Positions 1 through 8,664 of a stretch of DNA of 64,000 bases are shown in pieces. This DNA comes from Paenibacillus sp. JNUCC32 (lineage in GTDB: Bacteria; Bacillota; Bacilli; Paenibacillales; Paenibacillaceae). The DNA is taken from contig NZ_CP062260.1 in assembly GCF_014863545.1 (NCBI RefSeq), positions 2,108,001 to 2,172,000 on the forward strand, written 5' to 3'. Under the pieces are notes generated by a model. That model saw only the letters and a list, made by a program, of their open reading frames with translations. It searched no databases and was not told the origin of the DNA. Numbering within the stretch: the stretch's first letter is position 1; the number at the start of each line of letters is the position of its first letter. The translations under genes and the position numbers were made by a program.

Positions 1-651
1 CCAGGCATAATCGTTGCCGTCGGCACCGCAAGCAACCCTGAAAATCCGATGATTGCCGTAATTGCGAACATAAGTGTTGAATTGCTTGTACACATCGGCA
101 TAATATTCCGGCCGCATGTGCCCGCCGCATCCCCAATTCTCATTTCCGATGCCGACATATTCAACCTTCCACGGCTCGTGCCTGCCGTTCTGGCGCCTCC
201 AGTTCGCCATTGGCGAGTCTCCGTCAAAGGTCATGTATTCAATCCATTCGCTCATTTCTCTAGGGGTACCGGATCCGACGTTGGCGGCGATATAAGCCGA
301 GCAGCCGATCTGCTCGCATAGATCCAAAAACTCGTGGGTGCCGAATGAATTGTCCTCCACGACGCCGCCCCAGCCTGCATTCACGATGCGCTTGCGCTCA
401 GCACCTACGCCGTCTTTCCAATTGTAATATTCAGCGAAGCATCCGCCGGGCCAGCGCAGCACCGGCACCCGGATATGCCGCAATGCCTCGACAACGTCGG
501 TGCGTATCCCGCGGATATTGGGAATGGGGCTGTTTTCGTCGACATAAATGCTGCCATAAATACCTCGTCCCAAATGCTCTGAAAAATGCCCGTAAACATT
601 TTTGTTGATTTTTCCGTACTTCCGCCCTGAATCGATGAACAGTAACGCCAT
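1..651 (-). CDS. GH51 alpha-L-arabinofuranosidase, C-terminus outside window
   Basis: Intracellular-type glycoside hydrolase that releases terminal L-arabinofuranose from arabinoxylan or arabinan oligosaccharides. The minus strand reads 217 codons without a stop, starting [20 protein letters not shown] and containing [30 protein letters not shown] and [18 protein letters not shown]. The GNENW motif is the GH51 acid/base site (E171 here). No signal peptide is visible. The ATG at 651 follows GGAGAGGAAGG. The protein is cut by the window edge; full-length GH51 enzymes are about 500 residues. It is divergent from the ABC operon starting at 931, which fits uptake and hydrolysis of arabinose-containing oligosaccharides (inference). 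A near-cre site lies upstream. Confidence 0.93.
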   Translation of the reverse strand, partial: MALLFIDSGRKYGKINKNVYGHFSEHLGRGIYGSIYVDENSPIPNIRGIRTDVVEALRHIRVPVLRWPGGCFAEYYNWKDGVGAERKRIVNAGWGGVVEDNSFGTHEFLDLCEQIGCSAYIAANVGSGTPREMSEWIEYMTFDGDSPMANWRRQNGRHEPWKVEYVGIGNENWGCGGHMRPEYYADVYKQFNTYVRNYGNHRIFRVACGADGNDYAW

Positions 652-715
652 AGCCTTCCTCTCCATTCGGAAAAATTATAATTGCTAGACCTGTGAACTT
701 CCTTGCGATGTTCCA

Positions 716-729
716 TTATAGCGCTTTCA
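716..729. promoter_or_regulatory. near-consensus cre (CcpA) site
   Basis: TTATAGCGCTTTCA matches the cre consensus TGWNANCGNTNWCA with one mismatch. It lies 65 bp upstream of the arabinofuranosidase start, so carbon catabolite control of the hydrolase is plausible. Weak on its own. Confidence 0.4.
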
Positions 730-930
730 TTTTAACGGTTCAACCCGATTTCATGCTCCCAAACGAGGTCGTAAAGAAATGATAAACTTGTTGAAAACTG
801 CGAGCATGGGGTGAGACAAAAGAGTAAACAAATGTTAGAAATGTAACAGCTCGCCTGTATTCATTCCTAATTTTCAGGGTTAAAATGAAACGTGATTCAA
901 GGCAAAAACGATTTCAAGGGGGTTATTAGC

Positions 931-2640
931 ATGAAACGAAGGGTTTACCCGAAAGTCGTCCTCATCTTAGCGACAATACTTTTAACAGGATTGATCACCG
1001 CATGTAGTTCCGACTCAAACAATCAACAGTCAGCCAATCCGTCAGGAAACAGTTCAGGCAAATCATCTGAAGGGGGAGCCGTCGCAGCGGAAGGACCTTT
1101 CGGCAAATATGAAGAACCGCTTACGATTCGATTTGCCCGCGATGTAGACAACGATATGCAGGATAACATCATACCCAAAACACCTGGCGAAACAGTGGAA
1201 GACAACCGCTGGTTGAAAGCGTTCTCGGAAAAACTGGGAATCAACGTAAAATACGATTGGACGGTCAGCGGCGGGGATGCTTATACCCAAAAGGTTAACG
1301 TAACGTTAACATCTGGGGATATTCCGGACATGATCCGCGTCACAGCCGCACAAATGAAACAGATGGCTGAAGCAGATATGATCGAGGATCTCACACCGTA
1401 CTGGGACGAATATGCTTCTGACCAAATGAAGGAGCTGTACGCGGTGCAAGGGCCTGCGGTCCTCCAGGCCGCTACGGTTGATGGTAAGATGATGGGCCTT
1501 GGTCCGCCGGAGGTATACGGAGACGGCGTATTTATCTGGCTTCGTGCCGACTGGTTAGAGAAACTCGGGCTTTCAGAGCCCAAAACGATGGATGATGTGA
1601 TTGCAATCAGTAAAGCGTTTACCACGCAGGACCCGGACGGGAACGGGGTCAACGACACCTACGGTCTAGCAATTACGAAGGATCTGTACGGCGGAGCCAT
1701 GGGGCTGGAAGGTTTTTTTGCCGGCTACCACGCGTACCCGAACATGTGGATCGATGACGGATCGGGAAATCTGGTTTGGGGCAGTACGCTTCCTGAAGTA
1801 AAGGAGGGATTGAAAGCGCTGTCTTCAATGTATAAAGCCGGTGAAATCGACAAGGAATTCGGAGTTAAGGACGGCGGCAAGGTGGCTGAGACGATAGCCG
1901 CCGGCAAGGTGGGCATGGAGTTCGGGCAACAATGGAATCCGATGTACCCGCTCATCAGCAACTATCAGAACGATCCGGGTGCTGATTGGAAAGGCTACGC
2001 CTTGGTTTCGGTGGACGGGGAACCGGTGCTGTCACCGCAGAAATTTGCCGCATCGGAGTTCTGGGTCGTCAGAAAAGGATTTTCCAATCCGGAAGCCCTG
2101 GTGAAAATGTTTAATTTGCACATTGAGTTGAACTGGGGAGAAAGCGGAGATTTCGATTATTATTATATGCCCTCCGCGAATGACAGCGTAGGCGTGTGGA
2201 AATATTCGCCGGTACAACCTTACCCGCCATTTAAAAACGTGAATGCGTTCCAGGAAATCGAGGAGGCGCGTAAGAATAAAACCTTGGATCAGCTAACCGG
2301 CGAGGCACTGTCGATTCAGAAAAATATGGAAGCCTTCAACAATGGAGAAACCACTTTATGGGGATGGCCTAAAATTTATGGGGAAGACGGCGTGTTCCAG
2401 CATAGCGTGAAGTACCTGGAGAATGACCATTTCATGCTTGAGGCGTTTGCCGGACCGCCTACCCAAACGATGGCGGAAAAGCAGTCTACACTAAAAGCAC
2501 TGGAAACCGAGGTATTTGTCAAAATCATTATGGGCGCCACTTCGATTGATGAGTTCGACAAGTTCGTAGAGAACTGGAATACGCTTGGGGGAGCCGATAT
2601 GACCAAAGAAGTCAATGAGTGGTACGCATCTGTAAAATAA
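931..2640 (+). CDS. ABC sugar-binding lipoprotein (LplA/YtcQ type)
   Basis: Extracellular solute-binding protein of a CUT1 carbohydrate importer, 569 residues. ATG 931 follows AAGGGGG at good spacing; an upstream in-frame GTG (892) lacks one. A type II signal peptide ends in the lipobox ITAC with the lipidated Cys at position 25, followed by a Ser/Asn/Gly-rich linker. A DPDGNGVNDTYGL loop, a calcium-binding-like motif common in large LplA-type proteins, is present. First gene of an operon with two permeases, a histidine kinase and a response regulator. The ligand cannot be read from sequence; the divergent GH51 enzyme suggests an arabinose-containing oligosaccharide (inference). Confidence 0.93.
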   Translation: MKRRVYPKVVLILATILLTGLITACSSDSNNQQSANPSGNSSGKSSEGGAVAAEGPFGKYEEPLTIRFARDVDNDMQDNIIPKTPGETVEDNRWLKAFSEKLGINVKYDWTVSGGDAYTQKVNVTLTSGDIPDMIRVTAAQMKQMAEADMIEDLTPYWDEYASDQMKELYAVQGPAVLQAATVDGKMMGLGPPEVYGDGVFIWLRADWLEKLGLSEPKTMDDVIAISKAFTTQDPDGNGVNDTYGLAITKDLYGGAMGLEGFFAGYHAYPNMWIDDGSGNLVWGSTLPEVKEGLKALSSMYKAGEIDKEFGVKDGGKVAETIAAGKVGMEFGQQWNPMYPLISNYQNDPGADWKGYALVSVDGEPVLSPQKFAASEFWVVRKGFSNPEALVKMFNLHIELNWGESGDFDYYYMPSANDSVGVWKYSPVQPYPPFKNVNAFQEIEEARKNKTLDQLTGEALSIQKNMEAFNNGETTLWGWPKIYGEDGVFQHSVKYLENDHFMLEAFAGPPTQTMAEKQSTLKALETEVFVKIIMGATSIDEFDKFVENWNTLGGADMTKEVNEWYASVK

Positions 2641-2657
2641 GTACCTAGAACCATGAG

Positions 2658-2689
2658 AAAGGATGCTGCATTGATCAAGGGCATCCTTT
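2658..2689 (+). promoter_or_regulatory. intercistronic hairpin after the binding-protein gene
   Basis: AAAGGATGC (2658-2666) and GCATCCTTT (2681-2689) form a 9-bp stem with a 14-nt loop in the 88-nt gap between lipoprotein and permease. There is no clean T tract. Such hairpins often stabilise the binding-protein mRNA or attenuate read-through, giving more binding protein than permease; that role is inferred. Confidence 0.6.
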
Positions 2690-2728
2690 CCCTTCCTCAT
2701 TCTCATCTTAAGAAACGGGTGATTTATT

Positions 2729-3631
2729 ATGCAAAAAAGAAGCTGGAAAAGGGAATTGCCTCTGCATGTTATGATTTTGCCGGGTTTTCTTTTTTTGCTG
2801 GTATTCAATTACCTTCCCATTGGCGGAATCATTATTGCGTTCCAAAAGTTTATACCGGCGAAAGGTTTGTTCGGCGATCAGGACTGGATTGGTCTGCGCA
2901 ACTTCGAATATGTAATGAACCTGCCCAACTTCGATAACATCATGTGGAATACGTTTTATATCGCGATGATGAAAGTCATTCTAGGACTGCTTGTGCCCAT
3001 TGTGATTGCGATTCTATTAAACGAGGTCCGGCATATGGCATTGAAGAGAGGAGTGCAGACCGCGATTTACTTGCCCCATTTTTTATCCTGGGTAGTATTG
3101 GGCGGAATCTTTATCGAAATTCTGTCACCGAATGACGGCTTGGTCAACCGGGCGCTTCAATCGTTCGGGATTGAACCGATCTTTTTCCTTGGGGACAATC
3201 GGTGGTTCCCAAACACCATGATTTTGACAGACGTATGGAAAGAGTTTGGATACGGAACCATCATCTATCTGGCCGCGCTTACAAGCATCAACCCGAACCT
3301 GTACGAAGCGGCGCAAATCGACGGAGCGAGCCGTTGGAGGCAGACGCTTCACGTGACGCTGCCGGGGATGCAGATGGTTATCGTATTGCTTATGGTTCTT
3401 AATTTGGGGAATTTGCTGAATGCCGGATTTGACCAGATTTTTAACATGTACAGCCCGATGGTATATGAAAGCGGGGATATTCTCGATACCTTCGTGTACC
3501 GCATCGGACTGCTGGATGCGCAATTCGGGGTTGCAACCGCAGTAGGATTATTCAAGTCCGTTATCGCGCTTGTTCTCGTGTCCGTCTCCTATTACATCGC
3601 GTATAAAGTTGCGGACTACAGGATTTTCTAA
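2729..3631 (+). CDS. CUT1 ABC permease, LplB/UgpA type
   Basis: Inner-membrane permease of 300 residues with about six hydrophobic segments. The N-terminus matches LplB-type proteins (MILPGFLFLLVFNYLPIGG), and the EAA loop that contacts the ATPase reads EAAQIDGASRWRQTLHVTLP. A short GGGTGA precedes the ATG at a weak spacing. It pairs with the permease 12 bp downstream and the upstream lipoprotein. As usual for this family, no ATPase is in the operon; a shared MsmX-type ATPase elsewhere is expected from family knowledge. Confidence 0.93.
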   Translation: MQKRSWKRELPLHVMILPGFLFLLVFNYLPIGGIIIAFQKFIPAKGLFGDQDWIGLRNFEYVMNLPNFDNIMWNTFYIAMMKVILGLLVPIVIAILLNEVRHMALKRGVQTAIYLPHFLSWVVLGGIFIEILSPNDGLVNRALQSFGIEPIFFLGDNRWFPNTMILTDVWKEFGYGTIIYLAALTSINPNLYEAAQIDGASRWRQTLHVTLPGMQMVIVLLMVLNLGNLLNAGFDQIFNMYSPMVYESGDILDTFVYRIGLLDAQFGVATAVGLFKSVIALVLVSVSYYIAYKVADYRIF

Positions 3632-3643
3632 GGAGGGACCGAT

Positions 3644-4522
3644 ATGCCTGTAAAAAAGAGGCTGGATTGGTTTGTTGTGTGCAATAGTATATTCTTGATC
3701 GCAGTCGGAATGCTGTGTTTGATTCCGATGATACACATTCTGGCCGTGTCATTAAGCTCCAGCGCTGTCGCTGCAACAGGAACCGTAACCTTGTGGCCGA
3801 AGGAATTTACGTTGAAATCCTATGAATTTGTCGCACATCGTTCAGCCTTTTGGCAATCGATGCTCGTTTCCTTGGAACGCATCGCATTGGGAGGGACGCT
3901 GAATCTCGTTTTGATCGCTACAGTCGCATATCCGCTTTCGAAAGAAAAGGGAGAATTCCGGCTGCGCACCTTTTATTCATGGGCCTTTTTTATTACAATG
4001 ATATTTGGGGCCGGATTAATTCCGACGTATATGGTTGTCAAGCAGCTCGGGTTGATCGACACGATCTGGGCGCTGGTCTTCCCAACTGCAATTCCTGTAT
4101 TCAGTGTCATTTTGCTGTTGAATTTTTTTCGAGCAGTGCCAAAGGAACTGAGTGAGGCCGCGTTTATCGATGGTGCCGGACATTGGCGAACGCTGTGGCA
4201 GATTTACGTTCCGGTATCCTTGCCGGCTCTTGCGACCATTCTGCTATTTTCACTGGTCACGCACTGGAACAGCTGGTTCGATGGGTTAATCTATATGAAC
4301 GATCCCAGCCATTACCCGATCCAGAGCTACATTCAGACGATCGTCGTTCAGCGCTCGTTAGCCACGATGACGCCGGAAGAGGCCAAGCTCATGGCGGACA
4401 TTTCGGATAAGACGCTGCGTTCGGCCCAGATTTTCCTTGGAGCTCTGCCGATCATCTGCGTGTATCCGTTCCTGCAGCGTTTCTTTGTCAAAGGAATTGT
4501 ACTCGGGAGCGTGAAAGGATAA
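3644..4522 (+). CDS. CUT1 ABC permease, YtcP/UgpE type
   Basis: Second permease of the heterodimeric channel, 292 residues. AAGGAGG sits just before the ATG. The EAA loop reads SEAAFIDGAGHWRTLWQIYV, and the C-terminus ends in FVKGIVLGSVKG, the typical tail of YtcP-type subunits. The gap to the preceding permease gene is 12 bp. It is followed by the sensor kinase of the same operon. Confidence 0.93.
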   Translation: MPVKKRLDWFVVCNSIFLIAVGMLCLIPMIHILAVSLSSSAVAATGTVTLWPKEFTLKSYEFVAHRSAFWQSMLVSLERIALGGTLNLVLIATVAYPLSKEKGEFRLRTFYSWAFFITMIFGAGLIPTYMVVKQLGLIDTIWALVFPTAIPVFSVILLLNFFRAVPKELSEAAFIDGAGHWRTLWQIYVPVSLPALATILLFSLVTHWNSWFDGLIYMNDPSHYPIQSYIQTIVVQRSLATMTPEEAKLMADISDKTLRSAQIFLGALPIICVYPFLQRFFVKGIVLGSVKG

Positions 4523-4581
4523 ACACGAAAGGCCGACCTCGTTTCCCGCAATAATAATCGTGAATAAGGGAGGGAGGGCAG

Positions 4582-6294
4582 ATCAAGAACAGCATTTTCG
4601 CACGATTGATCGCGTCCTTCTTATTGGCGATCGTCCTAATTATTTTCTTGGGCATCTATTTGTACAATTGGAGCTTGAACACCGTAAAAAATGAAATTAT
4701 TAATTCTTCGACCGCACAGGTTTCGTTCTACCTTACCAGCCTGGAGGAGGAGATCGAACGCATTAAAATTTTGCAACACGAAAGCTTGACTGATGAATAC
4801 CTGGGCAAACTCGCGGTACGTTATTCCATCATGGACGAGTATGAAATCATGGAAAGCATGCGAAAGCTCCATCAGCGTCTCGTCACTATTCATAACAGCA
4901 GCTCCTACACCTCGAATGTAAGCGCACACATTTTACCGATTCAAAAAACCATTTCCTCCACGGCTACCGTAAGTCCGATCGATATGGACAAATTCGATCA
5001 GATTCGCGTTCCGGCGGGGGAAACTGGCGCGCAGCTGGTACAATACAAGAATAATCTTTACATAACCACTCTTCATACCGGAAATGCCGGCTTGCCTCAA
5101 AAGTACATGATCGAGATTGAACTGGATACGGCGGCGTTTCAAGAGGCGTTGGGCCAGTTTCATACCTACGACAACAGCGGATCCTTTTTAATTGATCTCA
5201 CGCACGACATCGTCATTAGCGGCAAAGGTAACGATGCAAATGTACGCTTACAAGATTTGGCGGGAAACTACCATGAACTGAAGAACGGGAATGTCACATA
5301 CAGCAACATAAACGGTCAGAAAATGTATGTGGTGTCTGTCAAATCGGAATATTTGAATATGCTCTTACTGCGTTATATTCCCCAAGAGCTCATCTTTGTG
5401 CCGTTGCAGGATTTTTATATCTGGCTGTGGGTATTCACCGGTGCAGGCGCAATGATTATGTTGTTTTACTCTATCTACACCTATAACTTAATTCACAAGC
5501 CCATGCGTAAGCTTGTCGGATCGTTCCGACACGTCGAGAGCGGAAATTTTAACGTCTCGATCCACGTAAACAGCAAAAACGAGTTCGGTTATCTTTATCA
5601 AGGCTTTAATTCCATGGTACAGAACGTATCTGCTTTGATCGAGCAGGTATACAAGCAGAAAATTCTAAACCAGAGAGCGGAACTAAAGCAATTGCAATCG
5701 CAAATTAGTCCGCATTTTTTATATAACAGTTTGTTTTTGATTAACACGATGGCCAAACTAGGGGACGATAATTTAATCCCGTTTACTAAGCTGCTGGGCG
5801 ATTATTTTCAGTTTATTACAAGAAATGCTTCGGATTTTTTGCCGCTGCGTGAGGAAGTGGAGCACGCACGGACCTATAGCGAGATCCAGTTCATGCGTTT
5901 TCCAAGCCGGCTGACGATCCAATTTGAAGATCTTCCGGATGAGGTCAAGGAAATTCAGGTGCCTAGATTGATTCTTCAACCGATTCTTGAAAATGCATTC
6001 AAATATGCTGTGGAACAAACCAAAGTCAAAGGCTTGATCACAATGCGCTTTCAGCAGGACGACCACGCATTGCGTATAATCGTAGAGGACAACGGAACGG
6101 ATCTGTCGGAGTCCAAATTATCCGCGCTCCAAAAGCTCCTTTACGATACGTCCAATATCGAGACCTCAGGTCTGATTAACATTCATCGCCGGCTTCGCTT
6201 GATATATGGTGACGAACACGGCCTGATTTTGGAACGAAGCGCAATGGGCGGCTTGAAGGTGACGCTGCAACTTGACCCGAAAGCGAGTGTGTAA
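4582..6294 (+). CDS. YesM-type sensor histidine kinase, non-AUG start
   Basis: Membrane sensor kinase of about 570 residues: N-terminal membrane helix, extracytoplasmic sensor domain, second membrane helix (IWLWVFTGAGAMIMLF), HAMP, His_kinase domain with SPHFLYN (His at nt 5713), N-box ENAFKYAV and a short HATPase domain. The frame has no ATG near its start. ATC at 4582 lies 5-7 nt after a GGGAGGGAGGG ribosome site and gives IKNSIFARLIASFLLAIV, which looks like a normal YesM N-terminus. The only standard start (TTG 4606) is over 25 nt from that site and would shorten the region before the first helix. Overlap-free junction with the response regulator 3 bp downstream. Probably senses sugar or binding protein and activates the operon through its partner. 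Confidence 0.88.
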   Translation: MKNSIFARLIASFLLAIVLIIFLGIYLYNWSLNTVKNEIINSSTAQVSFYLTSLEEEIERIKILQHESLTDEYLGKLAVRYSIMDEYEIMESMRKLHQRLVTIHNSSSYTSNVSAHILPIQKTISSTATVSPIDMDKFDQIRVPAGETGAQLVQYKNNLYITTLHTGNAGLPQKYMIEIELDTAAFQEALGQFHTYDNSGSFLIDLTHDIVISGKGNDANVRLQDLAGNYHELKNGNVTYSNINGQKMYVVSVKSEYLNMLLLRYIPQELIFVPLQDFYIWLWVFTGAGAMIMLFYSIYTYNLIHKPMRKLVGSFRHVESGNFNVSIHVNSKNEFGYLYQGFNSMVQNVSALIEQVYKQKILNQRAELKQLQSQISPHFLYNSLFLINTMAKLGDDNLIPFTKLLGDYFQFITRNASDFLPLREEVEHARTYSEIQFMRFPSRLTIQFEDLPDEVKEIQVPRLILQPILENAFKYAVEQTKVKGLITMRFQQDDHALRIIVEDNGTDLSESKLSALQKLLYDTSNIETSGLINIHRRLRLIYGDEHGLILERSAMGGLKVTLQLDPKASV

Positions 6295-6297
6295 GGG

Positions 6298-8016
6298 ATG
6301 TACAGACTCCTGATTGTCGATAACGAAGAGATTATAGTGAATCATCTTTATGAAATTTTTCGAGGATTTGACCATTTGGATCTCGATGTCTATAAAGCAT
6401 ATGGGGGAGAAGAAGCCATTGAGTGGCTCAACCGTACAAGAATTGATATCGTGTTGACCGATATCGACATGCCCCACATTGACGGTCTGCAGCTCATGGA
6501 GGAGATTTTTCGAAGCTGGCCTCAGTGCAGAGTGATTTTCTTGACAGGGCACAGTGAATTCAGATATGTATACAAAGCGATTCAGTATCAGGATGTCAGC
6601 TATATTCTGAAGACCGAGAATATCGACAAAGTGATTCAGGTGGTCGAAGAGACCGTATCAAAAATCCGCCAGGAAATCAAAACGGAAGATCTGATCCGGG
6701 AGGCCAAAGAACAAATAAACATAGCGCTGAATTTGTTTCAAGAAGATTATCTTCTAGGCATGTTAAAAGGCAGCCGCGGGTTACAAGCCAGCCAATCACA
6801 GTTCGAAGAATTGTCGATCCCTCTGAATGTTAAGTGGCCGGTTGCCCTGGTCGTGGGCAAGATCGATAAATTCCCCGACTCTACCGGTTATATGCAGAAG
6901 ATGCAGCAAATCTATGCCGTACGTCAAATCATGCATAGGTACTTAGCGACCCGTGTCAATTTTGTGATTGTGCTGGATGATAGTCGCAGATTCGTGATTT
7001 TTATTCAGCCTAAGGAGTCGTTGTCCGCTACCGGTACTGAGAATGCGGAGACCATCCTACAGACGTTCAATAAAACAGTGTCGTTCCTTAAAGGAATATT
7101 GGAAGTCATCCAGTCGGCATGCCAGGAAAATATCGGACTTCCGATCAGCTTTACAATCGGCAGCCAAGCGGATGGGTGGGAATCGGTTTCCAATAAGTAT
7201 CACTCGCTCCACCACTTGCTCAATTACCGGATCGGACTCGAAAATACAGTTCTTCTGATCGACGATGTGGTTAGTCATGATGAACCCGATGAGGCAGGCA
7301 ATGTTCAGGGTTTGAAGGAAGAGGATCTCGAAGGAGAAAGGCTTGCGCGGGTGCTTAAGTCCAACGATCTTTCGCTTATCGAGCAATATCTGGAGGCAGG
7401 ACAAAGGAGTAAGTATTTTGAAGCCTTGGAGCTGCTTCTTGGTCCTATCAGAGACGTTCGCACAAAAAATAATGCTTTTGCCCAGGAAATTTATTACACT
7501 GTGTCCCTGTATTTGATGTCCTATATCAATCGATGGGCACTCAATGAGAAGATTGAAGCTCAGTTGGGTCAAAACAGACTGATGCGGATCGATTTTTTTG
7601 ACAGTTGGAGCGAAGCTTCCTTATATTTGACGGAGTTATCGTCTGTGTTGTTCGACTTGCAAAAAGTAGAGCAGAAAAAACGCGCGGATCATATCATCGA
7701 TTTTTTGCAGGAATTCATTCGGAATCATTTGGATGAAGACCTGTCGTTGGTGCGATTGGCGGAACAAGTATATTTGAATCCGTCATATTTATCCCGTATC
7801 TACAAACAGGAAACCGGAAACAATCTGACGGAGTTTATCGACTCCTCCCGTCTTATGCAAGCGAAGCGTTTACTTCATAGCGAGAATCTCCGAATCGGTG
7901 AAGTTGCCCGCCGTGTGGGCTACGAAACCGCAACCTCTTTTACTCGTTTTTTCAAAAAGGCTACCGGCTGTTCACCGCAGGAATACAAGGAAAAGCATAT
8001 GATCCAAAAGCCATAG
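6298..8016 (+). CDS. YesN-type response regulator with AraC DNA-binding domain
   Basis: Cytoplasmic regulator of 572 residues. The receiver domain has the phosphoacceptor D55 in VLTDIDMP; the usual second acidic residue is Asn (VDNEE). A long linker separates it from a C-terminal AraC double helix-turn-helix (LSLVRLAEQVYLNPSYLSRI, then IGEVARRVGYETATSFTRFF). The start lies 3 bp after the kinase stop, so the two are co-translated partners. It probably activates the upstream ABC operon. Confidence 0.92.
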   Translation: MYRLLIVDNEEIIVNHLYEIFRGFDHLDLDVYKAYGGEEAIEWLNRTRIDIVLTDIDMPHIDGLQLMEEIFRSWPQCRVIFLTGHSEFRYVYKAIQYQDVSYILKTENIDKVIQVVEETVSKIRQEIKTEDLIREAKEQINIALNLFQEDYLLGMLKGSRGLQASQSQFEELSIPLNVKWPVALVVGKIDKFPDSTGYMQKMQQIYAVRQIMHRYLATRVNFVIVLDDSRRFVIFIQPKESLSATGTENAETILQTFNKTVSFLKGILEVIQSACQENIGLPISFTIGSQADGWESVSNKYHSLHHLLNYRIGLENTVLLIDDVVSHDEPDEAGNVQGLKEEDLEGERLARVLKSNDLSLIEQYLEAGQRSKYFEALELLLGPIRDVRTKNNAFAQEIYYTVSLYLMSYINRWALNEKIEAQLGQNRLMRIDFFDSWSEASLYLTELSSVLFDLQKVEQKKRADHIIDFLQEFIRNHLDEDLSLVRLAEQVYLNPSYLSRIYKQETGNNLTEFIDSSRLMQAKRLLHSENLRIGEVARRVGYETATSFTRFFKKATGCSPQEYKEKHMIQKP

Positions 8017-8021
8017 CCGGC

Positions 8022-8114
8022 ATGCCAGCGCTGATTCGAAACATGCCGATTCTTATTCTTGACGAGGGCACCTCGGCTGTGGATGCAGACTGCTATCAAA
8101 TTGAAACGACATAA
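8022..8114 (+). pseudogene. fragment of an ABC exporter ATPase domain
   Basis: Immediately after the response-regulator stop one frame reads PALIRNMPILILDEGTSAVD and on to a TAA at 8112. This is the Walker B plus D-loop region of an MsbA/LmrA-type ATPase (usual form ILDEATSALD). Only about 27 codons remain, with no Walker A or signature motif, so it is a relic. Confidence 0.65.
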
Positions 8115-8296
8115 TGCCCTACATGCTTTCAACTACAAGATCAGAGTTCCCAGATACTATCGATGTGGCTCGCTGAATGAATCGCGACAATCCCCCTGAA
8201 ATGTCATCGAGAAATCAGGATCATAAGAATAATTTTGAGATGATAGAAGAGGGAACAGAAGCTAGCTTACTCGACAACCATGAGAAATTACTATTT

Positions 8297-8421
8297 TGTC
8301 GGGCACAAGAACATAATCCCATTAAAAGTCGCTAATTTAGCGACTTTTTTTTCGATACAAGTTCTTGGCCCAAGCCAAGGACAAGAACATTGTCCGGTTG
8401 CCGATTAGATAAGTTTCTAAC
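8297..8421. repeat. dispersed hairpin repeat, copy 1
   Basis: Copy of the family described in the summary: GTCGGGCACAAGAACAT head, AAAGTCGCTAATTTAGCGAC plus eight T, then ACAAGTTCTTGGCCC and a distal GGACAAGAAC, ending CCGATTAGATAAGTTTCTAA. The first hairpin could also terminate transcription from the two-component operon. Confidence 0.7.
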
Positions 8422-8664
8422 TACGGATTCCATGCAAATTCATTATGCTAATGGGCAGGAAAGCGGGGCGCTATGCCGAATACCTAGTTTTAAGTTGATT
8501 TTCCTGTAAGGTAATGGTAAATCAACACAAAGGTGCGATAGCCTCTGTTTGTGAAAGTTTATGAGTACCGTTTGGACGGAAGTGAGGAGTATTTGGATAA
8601 TCAGGTAAACCAATGATCAAATAGATTCAGGACAAAAACCAGCATATGAAATAGGAGCGTACAT
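8422..8664. other. intergenic, no convincing gene
   Basis: An inverted repeat GTTGATTT (8494-8501)/AAATCAAC (8519-8526) is present. A 21-codon GTG frame (8551-8616) has no recognisable product. The ribosome site of the next gene (TAGGAG) is at its end. Confidence 0.4.

Noticed and set aside
405..716. Open frame overlapping the arabinofuranosidase start on the same strand
   Set aside because: Different frame, no family similarity; the GH51 frame has clear motifs and a ribosome site.
4527..4543. ACGAAAGGCCGACCTCG, same as the left arm of the terminator at 23678
   Set aside because: The right arm is missing, so no hairpin forms; likely a relic or coincidence.
8494..8526. Inverted repeat GTTGATTT/AAATCAAC as a MerR-type promoter
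   Set aside because: The arms suggest a dyad, but there is no acceptable -10 at 19 bp and no MerR gene nearby.
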